Shown: positions 45,950 to 56,965 of the stretch, piece by piece
How the letters are laid out: every line of letters starts with the position of its first letter
Position numbering within the stretch: the first letter of the stretch is position 1
Source of the DNA: Eretmocerus hayati
Lineage: Eukaryota > Arthropoda > Insecta > Hymenoptera > Aphelinidae
Direction: 5' to 3'
Assembly (NCBI GenBank): GCA_029851415.1
Contig: CM056743.1
Coordinates: forward strand, 78,324,186 to 78,388,185
DNA length: 64,000 nucleotides
Notes under the pieces: model-generated
Told to the model about the DNA's origin: nothing
Databases searched by the model: none
Seen by the model: the letters and a program-made list of their open reading frames with translations, nothing else
Made by a program: the position numbers and the translations under genes

Positions 45950-46535
45950 TTTCAAAACTTCATACGACAGTTCACTGTATCAGACTGTAATAGGCTAACG
46001 TCAAAAAAATTCATTCCGATCCGATCCAATCCCTTCCTTCTTCGTATGTTGATATTATCCTCTGGAAAAATGAGTCTCGTCTTTTGATGTATTCGACGAT
46101 CGATTAGCAGGGGTTCTTTCCAGCCCACGCCTCTGTGTTGAATATTATCCATGATGGCTTTATCACTCTATATATGATTTCAATCGATAAATTCCTTGAA
46201 AACGACTGATCAGCGAGTGAATTCATAACATTCACGACGTCGTAATAAAGTTATAAATTGACTCGTTAATCAGACGTTTCCGAAAATTCATTGATTGAAA
46301 TGATATAACGAGTGATAAAGCCATCACGGAAAATTCAACACAGGGGCGTGGGCTGGAAAAAACCTCTACACGTCAATCGTCGAATACATCAGATGACGGG
46401 ACTCATTTTTTCCAGAGGATAACATCAACATACGGAGAAAGAAGGTCGAAAGTTGAAGTATTCGATCGAAAAAAATTCTTTTGACGCTAGTCTATCACAG
46501 ACTGATACAATAAACTGTCATATGAAGTTTCGGGA

Positions 46536-46573
46536 CCTGAAGAAGATGACGAAATAGTCACCGAAACGTTGTC
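46536..46573 (+). ncRNA. hammerhead-like motif, first direct unit
   Basis: CTGAAGA, A, GATGAC, GAAATA, GTCACC, GAAAC, GTTGTC. One stem II pair is weakened (A to C). Confidence 0.45.
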
Positions 46574-46869
46574 GTGAAAAAAATACAAATTAACTCGTTG
46601 ATCAGCTGCTTTCGAGGAATTCATTGATTGAAATTATATGACGAGCGATGAAGCCATCATGGACAATTCAACACAGAGGCGTGGGCTGGAAAGGACCCCT
46701 CCTAGTCAATCGTCGAATATATCAGAAGACAAGACTCATTTTTTCCAGAGGATAACATCAACATACGGAGAAGGAAGGTTGAAAGTTGTTGGATTGGGTC
46801 GGAAAAAATTCTTCTGACGCTAGTCAATCACAGACTGATACAGTAAACTGTCATATGAAGTGTTGAGAT

Positions 46870-46907
46870 CCGAAGAAGATGACAAAGTAGTCATCGAAAC
46901 GTCGTCG
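46870..46907 (+). ncRNA. hammerhead-like motif, second direct unit (core changed)
   Basis: CCGAAGA replaces CTGAAGA; stem II GATGAC/GTCATC and GAAACGTC are intact. The U to C core change should abolish cleavage. Confidence 0.4.
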
Positions 46908-47420
46908 TAATGCAGTTACAAATTGAATCGTTGATCAGCCATTTCCAAGGAATGAATCGATTGAAATTACATAACGAGTGATGAAACCATCATTTTTGTA
47001 TTATTCATTCATTTTTATTTATTAGTATGAATCTATTTCCATTTATTAGTATATACGAGCAATACTGCCTTTTGAGAGAGAATAGATCTTAAAAAATCTA
47101 TAAATTTAACAAATCTATATCATAATACTAAAGAGCTATCATGGATGATGATTATTTTGTGTTTAAATATCCCGCTCCTCCCCGCAATGAGAATGCGCGT
47201 ATTAGTTAGTAGTGTGACCAACCTCACTTGACCAAATAACAGTCCGTACTTGCCTGCAATAGTCTGGAGCATGCACATGCAGCAATAATGTAGCAATAGC
47301 AATGTTTGTTAGTCAGAGTTTGTTTAAGCATGTTGGAAGCAATGGGATATCTATAGGCAGTGTCAGATGATTTCATCATTCAAAGGCATGTCGAAGATTA
47401 ATGTTCTATCTGTAGAGCCT

Positions 47421-47459
<39 letters not shown>

Positions 47460-47625
47460 CCATGCGGTCCGCAATATGAATCGTAGTGTAACTTTTGATT
47501 TGTATTGCAGGCGTCTTTTAAATTATCATTCATTCCAATAAATGTATTCTATGCACTTGCGGATTGAAGGCCAGTCCGGACTGGTTTCTATCCCACAGAT
47601 GGCGCCACGGTAATCCACATGACTT

Positions 47626-47975
47626 ACTTCAAACGATTTCTAGTTTTAAAATAATTGCAAACACTTTTCGGATCAAATCATTGAGTTAGCGCGCTTCGTG
47701 ATACAATTTGCGAATATTTAAGATTTACCGCGACTCAAAACTCGCAATATATCCTGAATGGAACGACAAATGGCGAACACGCATCACCGCGAGGTTCCAC
47801 GATGCAGCAGGATAACTCAAGATTGCAGTTTGTCAGAACGTTCAATGAATATCGTGAGCTTTAAGACGTGACGGAGCTCAAATTGTTGGAAATTCTACTG
47901 CGAAGCGCGCTAACTCAATTATTTGATCAGAAAAGCGTCTGCAAATACTTGAAAATGAGAAATTGTTAAATTCGT
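47626..47975. mobile_element. inverted-repeat element, ~80-bp arms
   Basis: GATCAAATCATTGAGTTAGC at the left and GCTAACTCAATTATTTGATC at the right are reverse complements, with pairing extending outward over TTGCAAACACTTTTC. Interior non-coding. Likely a MITE. Confidence 0.55.
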
Positions 47976-49180
47976 GCCATTTCGATGAAACAGAGCACTA
48001 CGTGTTACGATCCTGAGGTCAGTTAGATGGCGTTGTTGTGCCAATTTGGCGGTAGGTTCAAATCCAGGAACTTGTAGTCGGCGAGTAAATATAACTGGAG
48101 ATTCATTAGTCCTTTGATACGATAAGTGAGATACTGTCCTCGTCACACCTGACGATATACAACGATTAAGGTAGTACAATGAGATAATAGTCGTCGTTAG
48201 AGTTATAGTAAATACTCGTAACGAGAGATGCCGTGATACGATGTAGCCGTGGCTACAGAGAATATAGAAGTGTCCCATCGGCGTGCAACTGGCTGTATTT
48301 ATAGGCCCGTTCCCCTGTCTAAAGCATGCTAAGTTGTTACGGAGTCTAAAATGCTATTTCATGAGCTGAATGAATGTTGTATAAGTATTATAACTGTGAT
48401 ACGGGTTATTCCACCAATCAAAAAGGGTCGAACATCCAGAGTATGTGATCTAAGACTTCCCGATCATTGATTCTTACCATAAATTAAGCGATGGTAAAAC
48501 AAGGCGATATATGATTTCTGATCCAACGTGACGAGTTATTATTCTTCAAACTTGACATTGCTATATTAGCTTCCTGAGACGATGCCCATGCTCGTCATGC
48601 TAAGATCGCTCCGAGAAAGGGCTCGATTTATGTTTTAAACAAAGCAAACGTGACCCATTGACCTGAATCATACGTGTGATAATGTTAGCAGGTGTTTGGG
48701 CTTGCCAAGTGCAATTATGATATTGGATGGCTGTTTCTCATTGTAATCCTAAGTGCGGTAGAGAAGAGTTCAAGTCTCTATGATTCGCGTAGCTCATTTT
48801 ATGAAGATAAACAGACTTGTCACAAGGGTTCATTCACCCAGACTGTAGGTGTAACTGCGTTTTTATGTGTTTGATCTCATATTGTTTAGATATGATTTTA
48901 GGTGGCCAATCATAATGCAAAAAGGTTGAACTCTCCGTGACTCTCCTAACTCAAGATATGCAATTGGATAATATTCTACTATTGAGACGCGGCGCTATAT
49001 TTATCGGTGCGGTCTTTTTATACTTGGCGCGCGAGACTCGAGACACGCACACAGTTGCATTGCGTTCACGTACACGAATCCCGTGTACATCACACCTCCC
49101 TCCTTATTCCGGAAGGGCGATATGCCCTTGAGCATCTCTCGTCCCTTAATGCTAAGTCGTACATATTTTGTCATTTGTGT
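47976..49180. other. no supported gene
   Basis: Contains a B-box-like GGTTCAAATCC near 48056 without a cloverleaf, and GC-richer promoter-like sequence at 49000-49130. Nothing further was supported. Confidence 0.3.
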
Positions 49181-49189
49181 TACTTATGT

Positions 49190-50000
49190 AGAAGTTACAC
49201 GCTCATAGATATGGTTTCGAACTTTGCTTTTTCTTTTCTTTTGAATTTTGTCGATTTTCCAAAACTTGTACACAAGCAAATCATAACTAATTCATAATTG
49301 TAAGATGAAAGATTCCAATTGAAATATTAGATTTGTACTACTCCATATTCTGCTCACAACTGAAATTCATGATTATAACATTCCACTCGTAAAGGTTTCA
49401 ATCATATGCTAGATATATAAATTCAGAATTAGATATATGGTACCAAAATTTTGTCTCTTCATGAGGTTTGTCGATTTTTCAAGGTTGAATGAATCAAAAA
49501 TGGATCTCTGTTTATACTACAGATATTCCGCTCATAACTAAAATTTATGATCATAAAATTCCACTCGTGGAGATTCTGATTATAGCATTAGATATATGGT
49601 TTCAAAACTAGATGTATGGTTCCAAGATTTGTCTTTTTGTGAGTTTTGTCAATTTTTCAAATTGAGTGAAGCAAAATTAATCTAAACACTCTGTCAAAAT
49701 GCTGATTACAATATTCCACTCGTGAGGGTTCTAATCAAAATATTCGATGTATTTTATCGGTTTTTCTAATCAAATAAAGTGAACTTAGATCTCAACACTC
49801 TGCTAAAATATATTTAATCTGTAAGGATTTCAATCAAAACGCTAGATGCATAGTTCCGAACTTGTTTTTGTGAATTTTATCGGATTTCCTAATTGAATGA
49901 AGCAAAATTAATCTAAACACTTTGTTAAAATGACGATTATATATTCCACTCGTAAGGATTCCAATCAAAATATTAGATATACGATTCTCTTTTGAAATGA
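49190..50000. repeat. degenerate AT-rich tandem repeats
   Basis: Five or so divergent units carry a core like TATTCCACTCGTAAGGATTC, then CAATCAAAATATTAGATAT, at about 49380, 49558, 49711, 49817 and 49941, with AAAATTAATCTAAACACT between some. Spacing varies from 105 to 180 bases. Confidence 0.55.
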
Positions 50001-50225
50001 AATGAGATAATTTAAATTCAAATTTCTCCCTCATCTCACACTTTCCCCCTTTTTCCTCGTTTTTTTTATTGTTTTCTCTGTTTGCCCTTCCGATGGACTA
50101 ACTATATATGTGAGACATTTGATAATTGCGTGTGAATTCTCTAAGGAAGCACATATCTTACCTTCATATCTCACTCTTTCTCATGATTTGAATTAGTATA
50201 GCGATGTCATCCCCCCTTCTCTATT

Positions 50226-51610
50226 TTAGTCCCATTTGTCAATGGTGTCTTTACGATCACCCTGTTCTGACTCACACAATAATTCAAAATATGCTTTTAC
50301 GCAAAATTGGCATTTGATGGCCTCTTTTGCTTCATAATGACTATTATGGCACAATGTACAAATGGGCATTCGAGGGTTTTTATTGGATTCGATCATGACG
50401 TGTTTCGAATCGATTTTGAAACGCATAGAGGTTCGTGAATTTCTTTAAAATATGAAAGATGGCATATTACACTTGATCTCTTACGATAGAAGACTGATCG
50501 TTTGCAAGTGAAAGATTCGATATTTTCCCAGAAGGGGTTGTCTAAATCGGGGCAGTTATTCTCTGCCTGTTTTTTCAAATCATTTAGGTCGGAGTACCTT
50601 GTTCGTAATGTTTCCTCTCTCGAGTTGGAGGTGCCTGCAATCCCTTGATTTTTATTAGATGATCTCGTATGTCTTTTTGGCGTATCCCTGACTTGGTTCG
50701 TTGTCACTCTGGCTGTCGATGTCCCGCTCTTTTTTTCATCATTTGCAGACTTTTCTTGTTGATTTCCAGACACATTTCCGTCACCACGTGCCGTTATTTT
50801 CATTGTGATGCATGCGTTCGATTGCGATGTCCTCAAATTTATAATTTCATCCGGTCCTTCATCCATATTTCGTCGATCATCAGGTTTGTAGCTCGGAAGG
50901 AGTTCGTCCCTCACTTCCACGGTATAGATTTCATAACTATTGTCATTTTCAACAGTCTCATATTGTATCATTTCTCTCCCTGTATTTGTAGCTCCCTGTT
51001 CTGAGTTGGGATTGACGAGATTCTCGTTGAAATTTATAATGCTGGATGTGTAGTCCATTACTTCAGTAGTACTATTCGTTCCGCGTTCAAATGTATTCAT
51101 GCAGAATTCGTCTGTTGGTAGTTCTTCATTTCGTATCGGATATTGAATTATGCACTTCCCAGTTCTCGTTACCTCGTTTGCAATGCTCATTGCATTTTCT
51201 GATGAGTATGTATTGATCTCACTGTATGGTGCACTCAAGCCTGATTGGTAAATCACTCAAAAAGTTTGCATATCTGGCACGGCCTCTAATTGTAGAGGTA
51301 CATTGTCTAGTACTTGTGTATTCCTCTGCTCGTAACTCATTAGATCCGCGGTAATTTCTTCTATACGTCGTTCTTTTGATGTATTTCTCAGATCATTTAC
51401 TTGAGTTCTCAGACATTTGTTTGATAATGAATCTGTTGCGTTAGTAAATTCGATGAGAACCTCGTTGCTCGTATCATGATTATTCATACTTGTTATGACA
51501 GAACGATCATCGACAATTGCTGTTGTATTGCCGTAAGTATTGTCTGGATACTCATGCTCTCTTCTGAATTCGTTAGGAAACTCACTCGGCGCGGTTACGG
51601 CGTCATCCAT
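50226..51610 (-). pseudogene. decayed single-exon gene with C-terminal Cys/His knuckle
   Basis: The frame from 51610 (MDDAVTAPSEFPNEF) is open for 117 codons. It meets a TGA at 51259-51257 and continues in the same frame (VIYQSGLSAPYSE...) to 50393; a one-base shift then gives MPICTLCHNSHYEA and KCQFCVKAYFELLCES, ending at 50226. The middle is acidic/Asn-rich and disordered, followed by a basic stretch (DTPKRHTRSSNKNQ). The terminal C-x2-C-x3-H...C-x2-C...C spacing resembles the C-terminus of the 29515-30900 protein. Function unknown. It may be a cellular or viral-element relative of that ORF. Confidence 0.45.
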
Positions 51611-54600
51611 ATGGGCGTTTCTCTGAAACTTTCACACCGGCTGGAATACAGCTATGGATGATGATATAAGAGAATAATCAAATTTATCGGCCCCAGTCGA
51701 AGTGGAAATATCATCATTCAAGTCTCAATATGAGATATCTTTGGCCTCTGTATGATCAGAGAAAGTTGATTCGTTCTAGCTGACTCAAAAAGAGAAAATG
51801 TGGGGGAAATCCTGTGGAAATACTTGGTACTCTCGTGCAGTCTTACGGATATTCCGGTGATGCCGCGCTATTTTTCGGGTTGATCCAAGCTGCATTTGGT
51901 GGAGGATATATTGAAGAGAAATGTCCCCGAAGCGCGATGATGTGCTACCAATTCAGCCAAAACTGTATGACTTCGAAAATTGGGAATAAAAAATCAATCA
52001 TGTCTCGTTCAACTCAAATATGATTACGCGAAGCTCCTGCCGTAACTCTGAACTCAATTTTTGGAATGCGTATCTAAAAAAGATGCAATTGCGAATATTT
52101 TGCGACGAGTCTCGTGTTGGTGCGATATTCCTGTCTAGAATACGGCCGTTCTGAAGTGAAATAGAAAAAACGTGACTCATGAAAAAAATTCAGTTTTTCT
52201 CATCCCACATTGGCGGATCGAGCTCCATGTTGATAAAACCAATTGTGATCGAATACCCTGACATTAAGGAGCTGCAAAAAGCCCGAGGCATTCGTTGAAA
52301 TTGTCAATTTTGCCAAATAATTGCTTAGAAAATTCTGGAAAATCGGCGAAAAACTACTTTTTGTTCGACTCATTAACGTGATTTTGGCGATGCCACTCAC
52401 TGTATATGAGTTTCAATAGTGAATTTTTAACTTTCAATACTGCACAAATATGTGAGCAAAAGGTCCCAGGTGTGCATTGAGCGGTTTCCATTTTCCGTTT
52501 TTCAACGATTTTCAGCAAAAAGCAAAAGTTCCAGAGAAACGCTCATATACGGCACACTTGTCGTGTCATTTTGCTCGGTGTTCAATGAGTCAAAAACGCT
52601 GTCCGAATCTGTAATTTCGCACAACTTTTGCACTATCTCTAGTTCGTCTCCAGCCAAACTGATCAACACAGGTTTGTCCTTAATGTCACGATCACTCGTC
52701 ACTTTTGGGGTACATTGACTGAGTTCCATGATTTCCGAATATCAGAGCTCCGTTCATTAGGAGGGACTCGGCTCGACTGATCATCCGTCGTGGTGATGGC
52801 CTATGATTCCACCGTTTTCTCTATGCTTACATCACAACACTGATTTTCATGAAGAATTTTCAATCTGCTCACAACGATAGAGAGTGTGTGAGTAGGGTCA
52901 TAAAGTTCTTCACTCGACAGCTTCCGCAGCATATGGTTCGACTCTTGTTTCGAGCCCTCCGTTCTCAAATTTTCTATTTCAGTATTTTGATGACGAGCCA
53001 CTTGAGTTCTATATACAGAATTCATTATTGAAAGCATTTTATACTGATTTCTCGTTGAAATTTATCTCGTCTTTCGGTTCTATGTATTTATCTCTCATTG
53101 GTAACGTTTGATCCTTGACTCTTGTTTCGAGCCTTCTGATGATTTCGAGTCTTCCATTTCCTTGAGATTTTTGTCGTATGCTATTTACATTTCTCGAGTT
53201 ACTAGCTCATACAGATGTTCTTGATGTTCAAGATACAAACAATTCAACATACATATTCACTTATGTATTTCGAGGCTAGACGTGGCAATAAGCTATCTTT
53301 GTCCGGCACGTTCTGTTTCATAAAATTCATTAAGGATGCAAATCGTGACTCTAATTCTATCAATGTCAGCAATTGTTAAAATTTCCCCCATATTACTTCT
53401 TTCTGACAATCGAACAAAATTCCCATTTGCGGTCTATACTGTATGATTGAGATGCTACGCTGAGTATTGTATCTTCGAAGGAGAAAAAAAATGCTTGTGA
53501 ATGCTCTCATTATTTGAAATGCCCGCAATCACTAGTCTTTTCCTCGCGCCAGTGACAGGTGGTTGTCGCGGAGACGTCTGTATTTTGTTGTCAAACCTAT
53601 ATCTCCCTCTCTTGTGCATTGAGTTCAATGGGTTCAATAAAATTTGATATTCGATATATGGTAAGTATAATTACGATAGCATAATTGGAATGCTTGTCAA
53701 AATTTAATACTTAGTTCGCACCTTTTACGAGATTATTTGCTTGTATCGCGTTTCCGTATCTTTGCATTTGATTTATGCAACGCCCTCTGTCGTCTGATTA
53801 TGTGAGATCGTGTTTCGCGCATGCTCTGATTTCGCGTACGCCGCGTGCTGCTGTTGTCATTCACATTGCGATTGCGAAAGCTATTGGGAGCGAACCACGT
53901 GTACCCGTTCCTATCTTTCGCCTGTGGCTTAATAATTGTGCCAGTTTTGTAGTTCTGAGGTGCCTACATTTGTGATGCTGTCTTTTGTTTTTTCGACCCT
54001 GATCCGCGGGGGTAAGTTGTAGCTCATATTTTAGTCTTACACTGAAGAAGAAGATTTTTTACCCTCTACTTACGATGTTATGGCTTTATAACTTATCATC
54101 TTATAGATGATCGAAATTACAGTGTTGTTTTGAGAAATCGAGTTTAAACTTTTGACGCTCGGAAACGACGCGATGGTTACTAATCAGATTTGTGTAGGGT
54201 TACCTGCGTCTAATATCTTCATTAGAGTGTGTCTATTTTATCCATTCTGATGGCTTGCCCGTGCAAATTTATTTCAAGCTATTGTAGTTCGTCTCTGAGT
54301 GAATGCATTACTTTTGCGTGGCAACTGTTTCGAGCCATTGTCACCAAAGAAAGAGAGAGAAAAAAAATGGACAGGAACAGATTATGCAGTAAGAACTCAA
54401 TTTCATCTTATCTTTAGTTGTTGAGTATATAGTCAATGATAAAATAACGTTGCCCTTATCCATATATTTATAGTCACATCGAGATTTGAATAGCTTGTTT
54501 TCGATTCGTCGCATAGCTGTGCTTGTGGTATCATGTTTTCGCTCGCGCTTTCTCTTCCGAGAGATGATGTGTTCATTCTCCCACGCTTTTCGATGGTTGA

Positions 54601-55500
54601 TGCAACAATTGTTGCATACTCGGATATTTTATTCCCGAAATCCTGATTTTTACTAATATTCAGATACGTTTGCAAAGTTCTTGACTCGCGTCTAAACATG
54701 ATTACACTTTGTGTTTCAGGATCATGGGTGTTTGAGGGGCGTGTTGCAGCAAATCGTGGCATAGACATCACCTGTGCTGTTACGAAAAATCGTCGTCTCG
54801 TCAAAAGGAGTCGAGTGTCTCCGCGGCTTTTGACCCTATCTGCCTCATTGACCAAGATTTGGAGGCTCAAACTTTTGTATCGCAGATCATCATAATTTAG
54901 CTCTCTTATTATTCATCTCAAATCGATCTAAACCTATGGAATTCGATATTTTCATACTTTCATACTTGTATATATCCAATATATTAAAATTTTGAAAATA
55001 TATTGTTTCTATTTCGATGACATAGCGATTCAACTTGATCAAATATTAGGAAAGAAAAAAAATGTCTTCTTCACTTTTCGGAAAGATGGTAATCTACTGA
55101 AATGTTATAAATTTTCCATACATCAATAATATGGCGGAGATACGAAACAAAGTCGATCAATAATGATTTTAGAATTCATCTTATAGAATGGGTAATGAGT
55201 CGTGGACAGATGTGCAGTCCTGCAATCGTATTAATTGTGCTCTGGGTACCAGATCATATAGATTTTTGCAATACTCATTGATTTCAAACATCGTTACCAG
55301 TATCCCAAGATCAATATTTTCGGTATTAATCGGTGGATTTCTTCCGGTTAGGGTCATCGATTAAATTATGTTTGAGCATCATCGACTATTCTAGTCCATT
55401 CAAATTTTATTTCTTCCGTTTTGTCTCAAAAAATTTGCGGACACCAGTTAAGTGTTATAGTTCATTCAAAAATCAGATCACCCACATTTTGTGGAATGCT
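51611..55500 (-). pseudogene. scattered coding-like fragments, minus strand, unrecognised
   Basis: Open stretches at 52729-52502 (MELSQCTPKVTSDRDIK...), 53037-52801 (MLSIMNSVYRTQVARHQNTE...) and 54870-54433 (...SRTLQTYLNISKNQDFG...) share a polar, coiled-coil-like composition with the gene at 50226-51610 and the same strand. 53037-52801 continues after a TAG and a one-base shift into 52729-52502. They could be upstream parts of one decayed gene or of a retroelement gag. No domain was recognised. The rest of the interval appears non-coding. Confidence 0.25.
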
Positions 55501-55543
55501 TAGTCCCAATAGATAATATGATTTAAGATTTAAGAAGGAAAAA

Positions 55544-55853
55544 TTTATCCCTACCGACGAGTCAGCGATCGCCCAATCTTCGCCCCACTGACTAGGTAGC
55601 GACCGCCTATATTTCGCTCCACCGACGATCCGGCGATCGCCCAATCCTCACCCTACCGACGAGCTGGCGATCGCCCATTCTTCGCCGCACCGACGACCCA
55701 GCGATCGCTCACTCGTCGTCTACCGACGATCCAGCGATCGCCCACTCGTCGCCTACCGACGATCCAACGATCGCTCACTCGTCGTCTATCGACGATCCAG
55801 CGATCGCTCACTCGTCATCTACCGACGACCCAGTGATCGCTCATTCTTTACTC
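55544..55853. repeat. 33-bp minisatellite
   Basis: About nine copies of a unit like CTACCGACGATCCAGCGATC, then GCTCACTCGTCGT. The period is exactly 33 in the right half (for example 55721 and 55754), with more divergent copies at the left. GCGATCGC palindromes recur once per unit. Confidence 0.75.
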
Positions 55854-56750
55854 CCGGAATCAGTCTCATTATTGCCGCATATTTGTTTTATACACATATA
55901 TGCATATATATAAACACACTCAGCTCCAAATTCTGGGACGCCGATACGGATTCATAAAATCTGGGACGTCAACATATATATTTTCCCAAATTCTGGGACT
56001 TTTCCAAAAACGCGTAAAAATGAAAATTTTGGGTTGAAAGTATTTTTTTATTCAAACACTAAAACATCCCTCGTGGGAGATAACCGCCGAGGAGATAACA
56101 GACATGTGCCTAGACTTCGTTTTGCGTTCAAAACACTAACCATCCCTCGTGGGAGATAACCGCCGAGAAGATAACAGACGTGTGCTTAGACTTGGTTTTG
56201 CGTTCGAAACACTAACCATCCCTCGTGGGAGATAACCGCCGAGGAGATAACAGAATTTTGCTTAGAGAGTGGTTTTTTTCAAAATATCACGAAATTTTCA
56301 CGCGTCCCAGAAAATGGCAAAATATATTATTCGCCACGTCCCAGAATTTATGAATCTAGAAGGACACCTTCTGGGACGTCCCAGAATTTAGAACGCGTCC
56401 CGGAATTTGACAAAATATCGCTGAAATGACGTCATCGCGTCTCAGAATCTGTAATTAAAGAAATATATATATATATATATTTCTTTAACTAGAGATTCTG
56501 GGACGCGATGACTTCATTTCAGGGATATTTTGTCAAATTCTGGGATGCGTTCCAAATTCTGGGACGCGGCGAATAATATATTTTGCTATTTTCTGGGACG
56601 CGTGAAAATTTCGTGATATTTTGAAAAAACCACTTTCTAAGGAAAATTCTGTTATCTCCTCGGCGGTTATCTCCCACGAGGGATGGTTAGTGTTTCGAAC
56701 GCAAAACGAAGTCTAAGCACACGTCTGTTATCTCCTCGGCGGTTATCTCT

Positions 56751-56965
56751 AAGTACATTTGGCACAGTGGAGGCAGATTTTTCGTTAGGCAGGGCCGCGG
56801 AAAGCGAGCGCATGTATTTACTAGTGCTGCTGATCTGAATATTATACACACGGCGTGTGCATTTGATACTGGTCGGCACTCTCGTCGTTCCAATCGCCTT
56901 TCTAATACAGTGCGTGGACATAGTTCTAGCTTGGCCAATGGCGAGCCCACGACAACAACAGCTTC
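56751..56965 (+). CDS. LINE B ORF1, C-terminal fragment ending at UGA-CUA-G
   Basis: The frame from the 5' end reads KYIWHSGGRFFVRQG, HVFTSAADLNIIH, then a Ser/Thr-rich tail to ...TTTTASAQ and TGA. KYIW.. followed by a short basic strand and an S-x-x-DL-x-x-I motif is the FP-like C-terminal domain common in ORF1 proteins of insect CR1-group LINEs. The stop is followed by CTAG, and the very same frame continues without interruption into the endonuclease of ORF2. Confidence 0.6.

Larger units (their letters stand above)
45852..46985. mobile_element. array of ~334-bp units with hammerhead-like motifs, one inverted
   Basis: One minus-oriented unit (about 45860-46190) faces two plus-oriented units (about 46270-46600 and 46605-46985). 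Each has TTCATTGATTGAAAT, CACAGAGGCGTGGGCTGGAA, TTTTTTCCAGAGGATAACAT and a CTGAAGAAGATGAC...GAAACG motif. There is no coding capacity. It is comparable to Penelope terminal repeats or to short hammerhead-bearing non-autonomous retroelements. Confidence 0.7.
9586..47565 (+). mobile_element. Copia-like LTR retrotransposon, decayed and split by nested insertions
   Basis: Both LTRs begin TGTTGA and share long stretches, such as the region around GTCTGGAGCATGCACATGCA and the region around GAATCGTAGTGTAACTT. Internal coding order on the plus strand is gag, protease, integrase, RT, RNase H, the order diagnostic of Ty1/Copia. Insertions at 9891-34312, 35243-36511, 37092-42261, 43392-44170 and about 45852-47140 account for about 33 kb of the 38-kb span. 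The remaining 5-6 kb is the normal length for this group. Stops and frameshifts occur throughout, so it is inactive. The exact 3' LTR end and target duplication were not resolved. Confidence 0.75.
45837..47565 (+). repeat. Copia-like 3' LTR interrupted by a hammerhead-bearing array
   Basis: Starts TGTTGAGATATAATT after a purine tract AAGAAGGAG. About 45852-47140 is inserted sequence. From about 47150 the LTR continues (CCCGCTCCTCCCC...TATTCTATGCACTT). It contains a pure (TA)n microsatellite at 47428-47458. Confidence 0.65.

Noticed and set aside
48000..48080. B-box-like GGTTCAAATCC suggesting a tRNA or SINE
   Set aside because: No A box at the right distance and no cloverleaf could be drawn.
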